Shown here in pieces: positions 14,653 through 21,880 of a DNA stretch of 21,951 bases; positions within the stretch are counted from its first letter, which is position 1; every line of letters begins with the position of its first letter. A program made the position numbers and the translations under genes. The DNA is from VGBK01 sp964548475 (GTDB lineage Bacteria > Actinomycetota > Acidimicrobiia > Spongiisociales > UBA11373). The DNA is taken from NCBI GenBank assembly GCA_964548475.1, contig CAZJRF010000025.1:1-21951 (forward strand), in the 5' to 3' direction. The notes under the pieces are model-generated. The model did not search any database. It was not told the origin of the DNA and worked only from the letters and a program-made list of their open reading frames with translations.

Positions 14653-15053
14653 CGCAGCTCCATGATGGTCTGTCCCACGCGTATCTGGTCCCCGGGCCGC
14701 AGCGACATGGGAGCCGTCATCCGTTCTCCATTCAGATAGGTGCCGTTGGTGCTTCCCAGGTCCTGCAGGCGGACCTCGCCGGCCTGGAAGACCAGGCGGG
14801 CGTGGAAATCGGAGGCGTAGGGATCGCCGAGCACCACGTCGGCCTCCGGGCTGCGCCCGAGCACCAGGGGGCGGGTTACCCGGAAGACCAGCCCCGTCTG
14901 CGCGGGCGAGTCGGTCACGGCCACGGTGGGCGCCTCTGATCGAGCCGTCTCCGCTCGCAGGTGCCCGACGATTCCCCGGCCCATCACCCAGAGGAAGACG
15001 TAGAGGAGGGCGATGAAGGCGATCTTCAGGAGGTGGAGAGCAAGGGCGGGCAC
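14649..15053 (-). CDS. fhaB: Membrane-anchored FHA-domain protein FhaB (FipA)
   Basis: A 134-residue protein with an N-terminal membrane segment (~5-28), a short linker with a TVAVTDS stretch, and a C-terminal FHA domain (~55-132). FHA landmarks: GRSPEADVVL (Gly66-Arg67), SDFHARL, and STNGTYLNG (101-109). FHA domains bind phosphothreonine, so this links PknB signalling to division proteins. The linker threonines in TVAVTD are a plausible kinase target as in the mycobacterial homologue, but this is inference. Start: GTG at 15053, separated from the fhaA stop by one base (TGAgGTG). The open frame extends 14 codons further upstream inside fhaA but begins with residues atypical for the family. 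Confidence 0.9.
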   Translation of the reverse strand: MPALALHLLKIAFIALLYVFLWVMGRGIVGHLRAETARSEAPTVAVTDSPAQTGLVFRVTRPLVLGRSPEADVVLGDPYASDFHARLVFQAGEVRLQDLGSTNGTYLNGERMTAPMSLRPGDQIRVGQTIMELR

Positions 15054-15054
15054 C

Positions 15055-15705
15055 TCACACCGACCGGAACACGAAGGAGAGACCCGCGAAGGCAAGCAGG
15101 TCGCCGTCGGCCACCTCGGCCACCCCGGTGAGGGGATCGCCGTTGCGCAACGTGCCGTTGGAGGAGGTCAGGTCGGTCACCCAGATGCCGCCGGCTTCCT
15201 GCCAGAGCAGGGCATGGCGCCGGGACACCTCCGGGTCGGTCAGGTGCACGTCGGCCTGTGAGGAGCGCCCCACCACCGCCCGGTTGGGACGCACTTCCAA
15301 GGGCCCTCGACCGGGTGGGATGAGGCGGGCCCAGGTCGGGATCACTCCGGGGAGGAAAGCGGTCTGGATTTGGGCGGAGGCGGCAGAGCCCGGTCCCACC
15401 ACCAGGTGCACCCGCACCGGGCCTTCCAGCCGCCAGCCGCGCTCCAGGGCGGTCTCGAAGACGGCGGAGGCCAGCTCGCTCTCTACCCGGTTGCGCTCCT
15501 CCGGCTCGATCGGATCTCCGCCGAGGGTGATAGTGAAGGCGTTGGGGGCTTCCGGGCCGTAGGCACCGGATCGCAAGGCCAGGTCGGCGCGGCGGACGAG
15601 GAGGCTGGCTAGCTCCACCGGATGCATGCGACCGCGAAAGAGCCGGGCGGCCATGCCGTCCACCAGTTGCTCGAGGCGGCGCTCCATGCCGCGGGCCAGG
15701 CTCAC
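15055..15705 (-). CDS. fhaA: FHA-domain protein FhaA
   Basis: A 216-residue protein. Residues ~7-110 form the N-terminal DUF3662/FhaA domain (MERRLEQLVDGMAARLF, then HPVELASLLVRRAD), and ~135-214 an FHA domain with GRSSQADVHL, SRRHALL and SSNGT motifs. FhaA is phosphorylated by PknB and binds MviN/MurJ in mycobacteria, regulating lipid II flipping. M. tuberculosis FhaA has a much longer Gln/Gly/Pro-rich linker; here the domains are joined by ~20 residues. Start: GTG at 15705 is preferred, giving MSLARGMERRLEQ; ATG at 15687 is possible. The longer open frame to 15822 would run through the tRNA-Leu gene. TACACT lies 7 nt before the GTG, so this first gene of the operon is predicted to be leaderless. 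Confidence 0.88.
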   Translation of the reverse strand: MSLARGMERRLEQLVDGMAARLFRGRMHPVELASLLVRRADLALRSGAYGPEAPNAFTITLGGDPIEPEERNRVESELASAVFETALERGWRLEGPVRVHLVVGPGSAASAQIQTAFLPGVIPTWARLIPPGRGPLEVRPNRAVVGRSSQADVHLTDPEVSRRHALLWQEAGGIWVTDLTSSNGTLRNGDPLTGVAEVADGDLLAFAGLSFVFRSV

Positions 15706-15712
15706 CGGATGA

Positions 15713-15718
15713 AGTGTA
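15713..15718 (-). promoter_or_regulatory. Predicted -10 box of the fhaA-fhaB-pstP-rodA-pbpA-pknB operon
   Basis: TACACT on the - strand, 7 nt before the fhaA GTG, places the transcription start at the start codon. No strong -35 is visible. It is divergent from the tRNA-Leu promoter; both lie within 15706-15769. Confidence 0.45.
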
Positions 15719-15750
15719 AGGCCGGCCCGGAATCGTGACGGGACCCTCGT

Positions 15751-15766
15751 GGTACGATCGCGTACC
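15751..15766. promoter_or_regulatory. Dyad and candidate -10 box upstream of tRNA-Leu
   Basis: GGTACG-ATCG-CGTACC is a perfect 6-bp inverted repeat. It contains TACGAT (15753-15758), a -10-like box whose expected start point is a few bases upstream of the mature tRNA 5' end at 15770. The dyad could be incidental. Confidence 0.35.
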
Positions 15767-15769
15767 CAC

Positions 15770-15853
<84 letters not shown>

Positions 15854-15858
15854 CTTCA

Positions 15859-16769
15859 ATGTCCTACCAGGAGGTACGTCGGCGCCGCCGGCGCCGGCTG
15901 CTTGCGGCGCTGGTCGGCCTGGTTCTGATCCTGGCAGTTGCCTATGCCGTGACCCGCTGGCAGTCGGAGCAGCAGGCAACCCGGGAGTATCTGGACCGGG
16001 CCCTGGACTTCGCCGACGGGGAAGCCGACCTGGGGGGCCGGCTGGCCGATCTGGTGGCCCGCATGGAGCAGATCGGGCGCCCGGGGACCTGGGGGCGGGC
16101 GACCTCTACCTGCGCATCGCTGCCGACCGCTGGCAGTCGGGGATCAACGACCTGCGGCGGGGGTTTCTGACCCTTACCAGGTCGACCGGCGACGAGGCCG
16201 CCCGGGACTGGGTGCAACGCGGCTTGCTGGATCTCCGGGTCGGCGACAGAGCTTTCGCCGGCTTCCTGGCCTTGCTCGAGGATGTGGATACCTCAGCACT
16301 CGGGCGCGAATTCCCCTCCGTAGCGTTCGTCCCGGCGGCCGACGAAGCGCAGTACGACGCCGACGATCTGGTGCGGCGGCTGGCAGCCACCCCGGGCCTG
16401 GAGGCGGTGGAGAACCTGGGGGTGGCCGATCTGCGGCTGGACCCCTACCCGGTAGGGGAGCAGGTGGGCCTGCCGGTGGTGCCCTTGTCGGAGTCGCTGA
16501 TGGCCGAGGTCACCGTGGCCAACCGGGGAAGCACGCCGGTGGCGGCGGGGGTGGTCACCCTTGATCTCTTGTCGCAGGACGGCACCGTTCATCAGGACCG
16601 GGCGGTGTTCGGGGCCTTGGCCCCCGGGGCCCTCGTCACGGTGGGGTTTGCGGATCTCCCGGTGCAACCGGGGAAGTTGTACGAGATAATCGTCACGCTG
16701 TCCGGGGAGGACGACGACCCCTCGGACGACAGAGTCACCTTCACTTTCATAAGGGATGGAGGGGGATGA
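15859..16769 (+). pseudogene. Membrane-anchored protein of unknown function, split by a one-base frameshift
   Basis: Two adjacent frames together make one ~303-residue protein. Frame one (15859 to about 16086) gives an Arg-rich N-terminus (seven consecutive Arg), a membrane helix (~14-31) and a helical segment ending GRPG. Frame two (from about 16086 to 16769) continues with DLGAGDLYLRIAADRW and ends in a Gly/Val-rich beta domain (VTVANRGSTPVAAG, ITVTL-like strands) resembling a CARDB/Ig-type fold. Adding one G to the GGGG run at 16083-16086 restores a continuous GRPGDLGAGDL. The cause could be a sequencing error or a real deletion. It starts 5 nt after tRNA-Leu and its TGA overlaps the next ATG. 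No function can be assigned. Confidence 0.7.
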
Positions 16770-17221
16770 GCCTCCCGTTGGTCGTAGCCCTCGCCCTGGG
16801 CGGCCTCGCACTGGTAGCCGTCGCCGCCTTGTCGGTGGCGGTCCAGCGTCTGCAGCGGCGGGTGAGCATGGTGCCCGAGGAGGGCGGCGTGTTCGAGGCA
16901 CTGCGGCGCATGGACGCGGACCTGTCCAGCGCCGAGGAGGCGGTCGCCGCCCTGCGCCCGGTAGTGCAGTCCCTGCACGAGCGGATGCCGGGTGCCCTGC
17001 GCCACGCGGCAGTGGTCGCCTACGACGCGACCGGCGACCTGGCGGGGAACCTGTCGCGTTCCATCGCCTTGCTCAACGAACGGGGCGACGGCCTGGTGCT
17101 CACCCTGTTGACCCGGCGTAGCGAGAGCCTCTTCTACACCAAGATGGTGCGGGCGGGGCGGGGCGCTGAGCCCCTCTCCCCTGAGGAGCAGGAAGTAGTC
17201 GCCCGGGCGCTGGGCGGGTAG
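16766..17221 (+). CDS. DUF4446-family membrane-anchored protein
   Basis: A 151-residue protein with an N-terminal membrane helix (~4-26), a helical segment with an Ala/Glu-rich heptad-like pattern (~40-72), and a C-terminal domain with AVVAYDATGDLAGNLSRSIALL, GDGLVLTLLTRRSESLFYTKMV and a final SPEEQEVVARAL. This matches the DUF4446 family seen in Gram-positive bacteria; its function is unknown. The ATG overlaps the stop of the frameshifted upstream gene (ATGA), so the two are translationally coupled and likely act together. The spacing also argues that the upstream gene was intact recently. Confidence 0.8.
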   Translation: MSLPLVVALALGGLALVAVAALSVAVQRLQRRVSMVPEEGGVFEALRRMDADLSSAEEAVAALRPVVQSLHERMPGALRHAAVVAYDATGDLAGNLSRSIALLNERGDGLVLTLLTRRSESLFYTKMVRAGRGAEPLSPEEQEVVARALGG

Positions 17222-17246
17222 GTCTCCGGCGCGGCCGGGGAGAGCG

Positions 17247-17276
17247 GGGCCGGGCCTCGGGTGCCGGCCCTACCAT
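17247..17276 (+). promoter_or_regulatory. Hairpin and candidate -10 box upstream of serS
   Basis: Arms GGGCCGG (17247-17253) and CCGGCCC (17264-17270) form a hairpin directly followed by TACCAT (17271-17276), a -10-like box 9 nt before the serS ATG. A start near 17283 would leave a 2-4 nt leader. The hairpin may end the upstream transcript. The 64-nt interval is too short for a T-box. Confidence 0.35.
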
Positions 17277-17285
17277 GGGCCAGCG

Positions 17286-18575
17286 ATGATAGATGTCTCT
17301 TTGCTGCGCAACGACCCGGAGGGCCTGGGCGCCTCGCTGGCCCGACGGAACCTGGCCCTCGATATCCCCCAGTTGGCCGCCCTCGACCGGCGTCGGCGGG
17401 AGGCGCGAGCCCGGGCTGAGGAACTGCGTGCCGCCCAGAAGCGGTCGGGCAAGGAGATTGCCTTGCTGCAGGGGGAGGAGAAGGCCGAGGCGATCGCCGC
17501 TGCGGCCCGCCTCGCCGAGGAGTACCGGGGAGCCCTGGCGGGGGCCGATGCCCTCGACGCCGCCTTCGACGAGGTGTGGAGAGTTCTGCCCAACCCTCCT
17601 CATCCCAGTGCCCCCACCGGGGCCGGCGAAGAAGACAATGTGGAGATCAAGCGCTGGGGGGAGATCCCTTCTTTCCTGTTCCCGGCGCGGGACCACGTGG
17701 AGCTGGGGCAGGAGCTGGGGATCATCGACAACGAGCGGGGGGCCAAGGTCTCGGGGGCCCGTTTTGCTTACTTGCGCGGGCCGGCGGCGCTGCTCGAGTT
17801 TGCCCTGGTGAGCTTCGCCTTGCACCGCCTGGCGGAGCAGGGGTTCTCACCGACGGTGACCCCGGCGATGGTGCGCGAGGAGGCCCTCTACGGAACCGGC
17901 TTCTTCCCCGGTGCCCGCGAGCAGGTGTACGCGGTGGGCTCGAGCGACCGGGGCGGGGTGCCCATCGAGCCCGACGGGCTGTACCTGGTGGGCACGGCCG
18001 AGGTCCCGCTGGCGGCCCAGCACACCGATGAGATCCTGGACGGCTCCGCTCTCCCTGTGCGTTACGCCGGGTTCTCGGCTTGCTTCCGGCGGGAGGCGGG
18101 CACCTACGGCAAGGACACGCAGGGCATTTTCCGGGTGCATCAGTTCGACAAGGTGGAGATGTTCTCCTTCTGCCATCCCGACCGCAGCTGGGAGGAGCAC
18201 GAGTACCTGCTCTCCCGGGAGGAGGACCTGGTGCAAGCCCTGGGCCTTCCCTACCGGGTGGTGAACGTCTGCACGGGCGACCTGGGCGACTCGGCCGCGA
18301 AGAAGTACGACATCGAGGCGTGGCTGCCGGGGCAGCAGGCCTTCCGGGAGATCACCTCGTGCTCCAACACGACCGACTTCCAGTCGCGGCGGCTGCGGAT
18401 CCGCTTTCGCGAGGAGGATGGGTCGGTGCGCCTGGTACACACCCTCAACGGCACGGGGCTGGCGGTGGGGCGGACCTTGATCGCCATTCTCGAGAACTAC
18501 CAGCAGGCCGACGGCAGCGTGGTGATCCCCGAGGCCCTGCGGCCACTGGTCGGCCTGGAGCGCATCAGCCGGTGA
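17286..18575 (+). CDS. serS: Seryl-tRNA synthetase
   Basis: A 429-residue class II aminoacyl-tRNA synthetase that charges tRNA-Ser, of normal bacterial length. Residues ~1-110 form the tRNA-binding antiparallel coiled coil, rich in Arg, Glu and Ala. The catalytic domain shows motif 2 (CFRREAGTYGKDTQG, then FRVHQFDKVEMF), a CSNTTDFQSRR segment, and motif 3 (LNGTGLAVGRTLIAILENYQ) followed by IPEALRP. Start ATG gives MIDVSLLRNDP, the canonical beginning. The stop overlaps the GTG of the downstream methyltransferase gene (GTGA). Serine tRNA (GCU) is encoded 3.3 kb away at the window end. Confidence 0.97.
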   Translation: MIDVSLLRNDPEGLGASLARRNLALDIPQLAALDRRRREARARAEELRAAQKRSGKEIALLQGEEKAEAIAAAARLAEEYRGALAGADALDAAFDEVWRVLPNPPHPSAPTGAGEEDNVEIKRWGEIPSFLFPARDHVELGQELGIIDNERGAKVSGARFAYLRGPAALLEFALVSFALHRLAEQGFSPTVTPAMVREEALYGTGFFPGAREQVYAVGSSDRGGVPIEPDGLYLVGTAEVPLAAQHTDEILDGSALPVRYAGFSACFRREAGTYGKDTQGIFRVHQFDKVEMFSFCHPDRSWEEHEYLLSREEDLVQALGLPYRVVNVCTGDLGDSAAKKYDIEAWLPGQQAFREITSCSNTTDFQSRRLRIRFREEDGSVRLVHTLNGTGLAVGRTLIAILENYQQADGSVVIPEALRPLVGLERISR

Positions 18576-19198
18576 AGAGCGGGGAGGTCTTCTCCCGCAT
18601 CGCCCGGCGCTACGACGCGATGAACCGGGTGCTCTCGCTGGGCCGCGACGGGGCCTGGCGCCGCTCGGCCATCGCCCATCTGCCTCCCGGCCGGGTGCTC
18701 GACCTGGGCGCGGGCACCGGGGCGGCCAACCGGGAGTTCGGCGTCCGGCGGGTGGTGGCCCTCGACCCGGCGCCGGCCATGTTGGCTCGCAACCCGCAGC
18801 GCCGCCGGGTGGCCGGCTCCGGGGAGCGGATGCCCTTCGCCGACGGGTCGTTCGACGGGGTGTTCTCGGCTTTCGTATTCCGCAATCTGGAGTCGATTTC
18901 GCAGACCCTCGGCGAGATCCATCGGGTGCTGCGGCCGGGCGGGGCGGCGGCCGTCGTGGACCTGTCGCGGCCCGAGGCCCGGTGGCGGCGATGGTTGCAT
19001 CGGCTGGGGACGGCGGTGGTGCTGCCGGTGGTGGGTGCCGTGACCGGGTCGCCGCGGGAGTACTGGTACCTGCATCGGAGCCTGGATTCGTTGCCGCCAC
19101 CGGAGGTGCTGTTCGGGGATGGGACGCTGGTGCTGGAGCGCTTGTGGCGCATGGGCCCGCTCGGGTTCGTCTACGGGGTGGTGCTGAGGAAGGGGTGA
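18572..19198 (+). CDS. UbiE/MenG-like SAM-dependent methyltransferase
   Basis: A 208-residue class I methyltransferase. It begins FSRIARRYDAMNRVLSLGRDGAW, close to the UbiE signature but with Asp where the family usually has His. SAM motif I is VLDLGAGTG, followed by VVALDPAPAML, PFADGSFDGVFSAFVFRNL and a HRVLRPGGAAAVVDLS motif. Demethylmenaquinone methyltransferases look like this, and actinobacteria use menaquinone, so MenG is likely. The segment between motif I and the acidic ribose-binding Asp is about five residues shorter than usual. GTG start overlaps the serS stop, with translational coupling. Another quinone or small-molecule methyltransferase is possible. Confidence 0.82.
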   Translation: MKSGEVFSRIARRYDAMNRVLSLGRDGAWRRSAIAHLPPGRVLDLGAGTGAANREFGVRRVVALDPAPAMLARNPQRRRVAGSGERMPFADGSFDGVFSAFVFRNLESISQTLGEIHRVLRPGGAAAVVDLSRPEARWRRWLHRLGTAVVLPVVGAVTGSPREYWYLHRSLDSLPPPEVLFGDGTLVLERLWRMGPLGFVYGVVLRKG

Positions 19199-19415
19199 GG
19201 GCAGAAGGGAGCGGACCAGCGCCGTTGTTCTTTGCCCCCTCTGCTCGGCTGCTACGCAGGCTCGCGCCTCCCCCGCAGCCGCAGGGGAGACAGAACCTGG
19301 CTCTGCGGCCTTTGGCCGCGCCTCCCCCGCAGCCGCAGGGGAGACATCTCAGAAGTGATCGTGCACCTCGCCGTCGAACGGCGACTCCCGGCGCGTCCCG
19401 GGTCGCCGGCTCGAG
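19199..19415. other. Intergenic region with hairpin repeats after the methyltransferase gene
   Basis: No gene is supported here. The segment holds the C-rich box at 19232-19244, a pair of identical 30-bp direct repeats (19263-19292, 19317-19346) and ~65 nt that separate them from the SRP RNA 3' end. Confidence 0.65.
19232..19346 (+). repeat. C-rich hairpin repeat cluster with 54-bp tandem period
   Basis: TTGCCCCCTCTGC (19232-19244) is identical to 21817-21829. Two 30-bp exact copies beginning CGCGCCTCCCCCGC lie at 19263-19292 and 19317-19346, and each folds CTCCCC against GGGGAG. Between them, GCGGCC-TTT-GGCCGC (19305-19319) is another stem with a 3-nt loop feeding directly into GCCTCCCCC. 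The layout repeats that seen at 21604-21633 and 21817-21874. Confidence 0.7.
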
Positions 19416-19512
19416 CCAGGCACCCCTGCGGCGCCCGGGAGTGACCGCTTAGGGCTGCTTCCTCCCGGACCTGACCCGGTTCACGGTCGTCCCGCCGCGC
19501 AGGACCCGGCCT
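19416..19512 (-). ncRNA. ffs: Small bacterial signal recognition particle RNA (4.5S type)
   Basis: On the - strand the universally conserved SRP domain IV is present: GGTCAGGTCCGGGAGGAAGC, with a GGGA tetraloop (complement of 19463-19466) between GTCC and GGAAGCAGCC. Flanking stems pair GACCG (complement of 19484-19488) with CGGTC (complement of 19443-19447), and an outer stem pairs CCTGCG with CGCAGG (19498-19503 and 19425-19430). The RNA binds Ffh to target membrane and secreted proteins. Size fits the short ~95-nt class. Ends are estimated from pairing, to within about ten bases. No clear promoter was found upstream of 19512. Confidence 0.9.
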
Positions 19513-19834
19513 TCAACGCCACGTGCCCGGCGCTCGGCCCGACAGCCGACGCCCTCAGGCGAGGGATTCCGCCCCGCATGTAGAGGGTTTCGGGTACAGG
19601 GCACCCCTAGCGCCCCGCCTAGCACGATCGGGGTTGAGGGTACTCCTTCCCCCGGCGTCCGGCTTCGGTCCGGGCCCCGGCAACGGTGGGCCGCCGATGG
19701 ATGGAGGGAGGCCCGCCGGGCCGGCGCTCAGCTGGGGCGGGCGTCGAGCGTTGTGCTGCCGACCTTCCCGGGTGGCCGGGGTCAGGCTGAGACTTCGCTG
19801 TGGACAGTTTCGCTGCCGTCCGCACGGGCGCCGC
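19513..19834. other. Intergenic region between SRP RNA and MFS gene
   Basis: About 320 bases that must contain the divergent promoters for the SRP RNA (-) and the MFS gene (+). An open frame runs through it in phase with the MFS gene, but its translation is Arg/Pro/Gly-rich and lacks family resemblance. I see no gene or repeat copy here. Confidence 0.55.
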
Positions 19835-19840
19835 TACGCT
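19835..19840 (+). promoter_or_regulatory. Predicted -10 box of the MFS gene (leaderless)
   Basis: TACGCT, 6 nt before the GTG start at 19847. No good -35 box at the usual spacing. The same hexamer and spacing precede crgA on the other strand. Confidence 0.4.
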
Positions 19841-19846
19841 CGGCGT

Positions 19847-21499
19847 GTGACCATCTCGCTGACCCGGCCCCTCGCTCTGCCGCGCTTCCGGGCGCTGTGG
19901 ACTGCCTCGGTGTTCAGCAATGTGGGAGGGTTCTTCCAGTCGGTGGCCGCCGCCTGGTTGATGCTCGAGCTAACCGGGTCACCGGTCTGGGTGTCGGCCA
20001 TGGCCGCTTCCACCATGCTGCCGCTGCTGTTCCTGGCGCTACCTTCCGGCGCCCTGGCCGATCTGGCCAACCGCCGCAACATCCTGCTCGTGACCCAGGG
20101 CACCATGCTGGCGTCGGTGCTGGCGATGACGGGGTTTGTCCTCTCCGGGCTCATCACCCCGCCGCTTCTCCTGGCTTTCGGGCTGTTGGTCGGAGTGGGC
20201 GCGGCCTTCAACGCGCCGGTGTGGATGGCCATGGTGCCCGACCTGGTGCCCCGCCAGATGGTGGCCGATGCGGTGGCCCTGAACTCGGCATCGTTTAATG
20301 CCGCCCGGGCGGTGGGGCCGGCCCTGGGCGGGATCATCGTGGCCACGGCCGGCCCGGGGGTGGCCTTCGGGATCAACGCGGCCACTTATGTGGGGGTGCT
20401 GGCCGTGATCCTGTCTTTCCCCGCCAACGAGTGGGGCGCCCAGGAGGATGCTTCGATGGGGCACGCGATCGCCGCCGGGGTGCGGTACGTCCGCTTCTCC
20501 CCCGCCTTGCTCTGGCTGCTGGTGATCTCGGCCGCCTTTGCCCTGACGTCGGCCTCCGTGCTCACCCTGCTGCCCAACGTCACTCTGGAGGGCCTGGGCG
20601 GGGGAGCGACCATGTACGGCCTGCTGCTCGGGGCAATGGGAGTGGGAGCGCTGGCCGGGGCTTTCAGCCGGGCGGTGGCCACCGGCGGGATGGGACGCCG
20701 CACCGTCGCCGTGTCGATAGCCCTGTACGGGTTGGGAGGGATCGGGGTGGGCCTGTCGGTCGCTCCGTGGCTCACGGCGATTCTGATGGCTGCGGTGGGC
20801 GTGGTCTGGGTGTGGGCGCTCACCACCCTAAACGCCACCATTCAGACGCTCTCTCACTCGTGGGTGAGGGGACGCGCCCTGAGCCTTTACACCCTGGCCT
20901 TCAGTGGGGTGTGGCCGCTGGGCGCCCTGCTGGCAGGCGGGGTGGCCGACGTGATCGGCTCGCCGCACGCGGTGGCGGTCCTGTCCGTCGCCGCCGTACT
21001 GCTGGGGATCGCCGCCCTCCGCATGCCCATCGTGGGCATCGATGAGGTGACGGCTCCCGAGTCCCCCACCGACTACAACCTCACCCCCCACGGAGACGCG
21101 GAGGTGGCCGGGGGCCCGGTGCTGGTGCTCAACTCGTGGACCATCGACGAGCATCGTCTGCCCGAGTATCTGCAGGCCATGGCCGAACTGCGGCGGGTGC
21201 GCCTACGCACCGGGGCTTTTCGCTGGCGGCTCTACCGTCACTTTGAGGAGCCGCATCGCATGACCGAGGCCTTCAGCCTGGCCTCGTGGGAGGAGCACAT
21301 GCGCCAGCATCACCGCATCGATGCGGTCGACTCGGAGATCATCCACTGGGCGCGTTCCTTCGATGTGAACGGCGGGCCGCGAGCCCGGCACCTGGTGGGG
21401 TTCGAGGTGATCGATCCACGGCATCGTCCCGACTGGGAGCAGTTGGTGGTGCACCACCGCCAGGTCCACGAGGAGGACGGCTCGATCCCGCTGGGGTAG
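19847..21499 (+). CDS. MFS exporter of the MFS_3 / EntS-like family with C-terminal ABM-like domain
   Basis: A 550-residue protein. Residues ~1-405 are a 12-helix major facilitator core opening PLALPRFRALWTASVFSNVG, with WLMLELTGSPVWVS, the motif-A-like GALADLANRRNILL, and an NSASFNAARAVGPALGG segment typical of the MFS_3 transmembrane effector family (enterobactin-exporter relatives). A linker follows, then residues ~420-545 form a soluble ferredoxin-like domain resembling antibiotic-biosynthesis monooxygenases (WTIDEHRLPEYLQAM, then RLYRHFEEPHRMTEAF and WEEHMRQHHR). This two-part design is known in the family. It probably exports a small hydrophobic compound; the substrate is unknown. GTG at 19847 is chosen because it begins at the usual family N-terminus. 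Confidence 0.87.
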   Translation: MTISLTRPLALPRFRALWTASVFSNVGGFFQSVAAAWLMLELTGSPVWVSAMAASTMLPLLFLALPSGALADLANRRNILLVTQGTMLASVLAMTGFVLSGLITPPLLLAFGLLVGVGAAFNAPVWMAMVPDLVPRQMVADAVALNSASFNAARAVGPALGGIIVATAGPGVAFGINAATYVGVLAVILSFPANEWGAQEDASMGHAIAAGVRYVRFSPALLWLLVISAAFALTSASVLTLLPNVTLEGLGGGATMYGLLLGAMGVGALAGAFSRAVATGGMGRRTVAVSIALYGLGGIGVGLSVAPWLTAILMAAVGVVWVWALTTLNATIQTLSHSWVRGRALSLYTLAFSGVWPLGALLAGGVADVIGSPHAVAVLSVAAVLLGIAALRMPIVGIDEVTAPESPTDYNLTPHGDAEVAGGPVLVLNSWTIDEHRLPEYLQAMAELRRVRLRTGAFRWRLYRHFEEPHRMTEAFSLASWEEHMRQHHRIDAVDSEIIHWARSFDVNGGPRARHLVGFEVIDPRHRPDWEQLVVHHRQVHEEDGSIPLG

Positions 21500-21554
21500 G
21501 GGTAGGGGGCGCGTCTTCTGTTTCCCCCGCGGGAGCGGGTCCTCCTATGTCAAG

Positions 21555-21583
21555 GGGAGATGGCCGCAGGCCAGAGGGGGAAG
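21555..21583 (-). repeat. C-rich framed hairpin repeat, minus-strand copy
   Basis: On the - strand: CTTCCCCCTCT, then GGCC-TGC-GGCC, then ATCTCCCC. The TGC loop and both C-rich flanks match the plus-strand copies at 21604 and 21828. Confidence 0.55.
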
Positions 21584-21603
21584 TCACGCGTGCTCTTCCC
21601 TTC

Positions 21604-21634
21604 CGCGGCCGACTGCGTCGGCCGCGCCTCCCCC
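21604..21634 (+). repeat. C-rich framed hairpin repeat, perfect 10-bp stem
   Basis: Arms CGCGGCCGAC (21604-21613) and GTCGGCCGCG (21617-21626) with loop TGC, followed directly by CCTCCCCC. Preceded by a pyrimidine run (CTCTTCCCTTC). Confidence 0.65.
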
Positions 21635-21650
21635 GGGCGCGCAGTTGCTG

Positions 21651-21686
21651 TTTCCCCCTCTGCACCCCGCCAGCGGCGGGGCGCGT
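21651..21686 (+). repeat. C-rich framed hairpin repeat, copy ending at the assembly gap
   Basis: TTTCCCCCTCTGC (21651-21663) differs by one base from 19232-19244 and 21817-21829. The stem CCCCGCC-AGC-GGCGGGG (21665-21681) follows, then CGCGT and the Ns. The gap probably replaced the rest of this unit. Confidence 0.6.
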
Positions 21687-21775
21687 NNNNNNNNNNGGGG
21701 GCCCCCCCCCCCCCGCGGGGGGGGGGGGGCGCCCCCCCGCCCCCCCGGGGGCACAAAACCACCCCCCCCCGCGGC
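21687..21775. other. Assembly gap and suspect homopolymer sequence
   Basis: Ten Ns (21687-21696) are followed by long G and C runs unlike anything else in the window. This is most simply a failed assembly or low-quality read end at a hairpin-rich locus. The true length and content are unknown. Confidence 0.8.
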
Positions 21776-21816
21776 GCCGTGCGCCGGCCGCGCCTCCCCC
21801 ACGCATAGTCGCGGTC

Positions 21817-21874
21817 TTGCCCCCTCTGCGTCTGCCTGCGGCAGACGCGTCTCCCCCGCATCCGCGGGGGAGAC
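21817..21874 (+). repeat. Most complete C-rich double-hairpin repeat unit
   Basis: TTGCCCCCTCTGC (21817-21829) leads into stem GCGTCTGCC-TGC-GGCAGACGC (21828-21848), then a second perfect 11-bp stem, GTCTCCCCCGC (21849-21859) with GCGGGGGAGAC (21864-21874), loop ATCC. It sits 8 nt beyond the 3' end of the tRNA-Ser gene, so on the - strand it could act as a transcription terminator, though no T-tract follows. Confidence 0.7.
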
Positions 21875-21880
21875 GGTCTA

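Noticed and set aside
15054..15095. Longer fhaB start inside fhaA
   Set aside because: The 14 extra residues are unlike the family, and a GTG one base after the fhaA stop gives the expected N-terminus.
17222..17285. T-box riboswitch upstream of serS
   Set aside because: The interval is only 64 nt and lacks a T-box sequence; a simple hairpin and a -10 box explain it.
19263..19346. CRISPR-like pair of 30-bp direct repeats with a 24-bp spacer
   Set aside because: Only two copies, the spacer is itself a hairpin, no cas genes are nearby, and the units match the wider hairpin family.
19523..19846. Long N-terminal extension of the MFS open frame
   Set aside because: The translation is Arg/Pro/Gly-rich without family similarity; the MFS family begins at the 19847 start, which has a -10 box 6 nt upstream.
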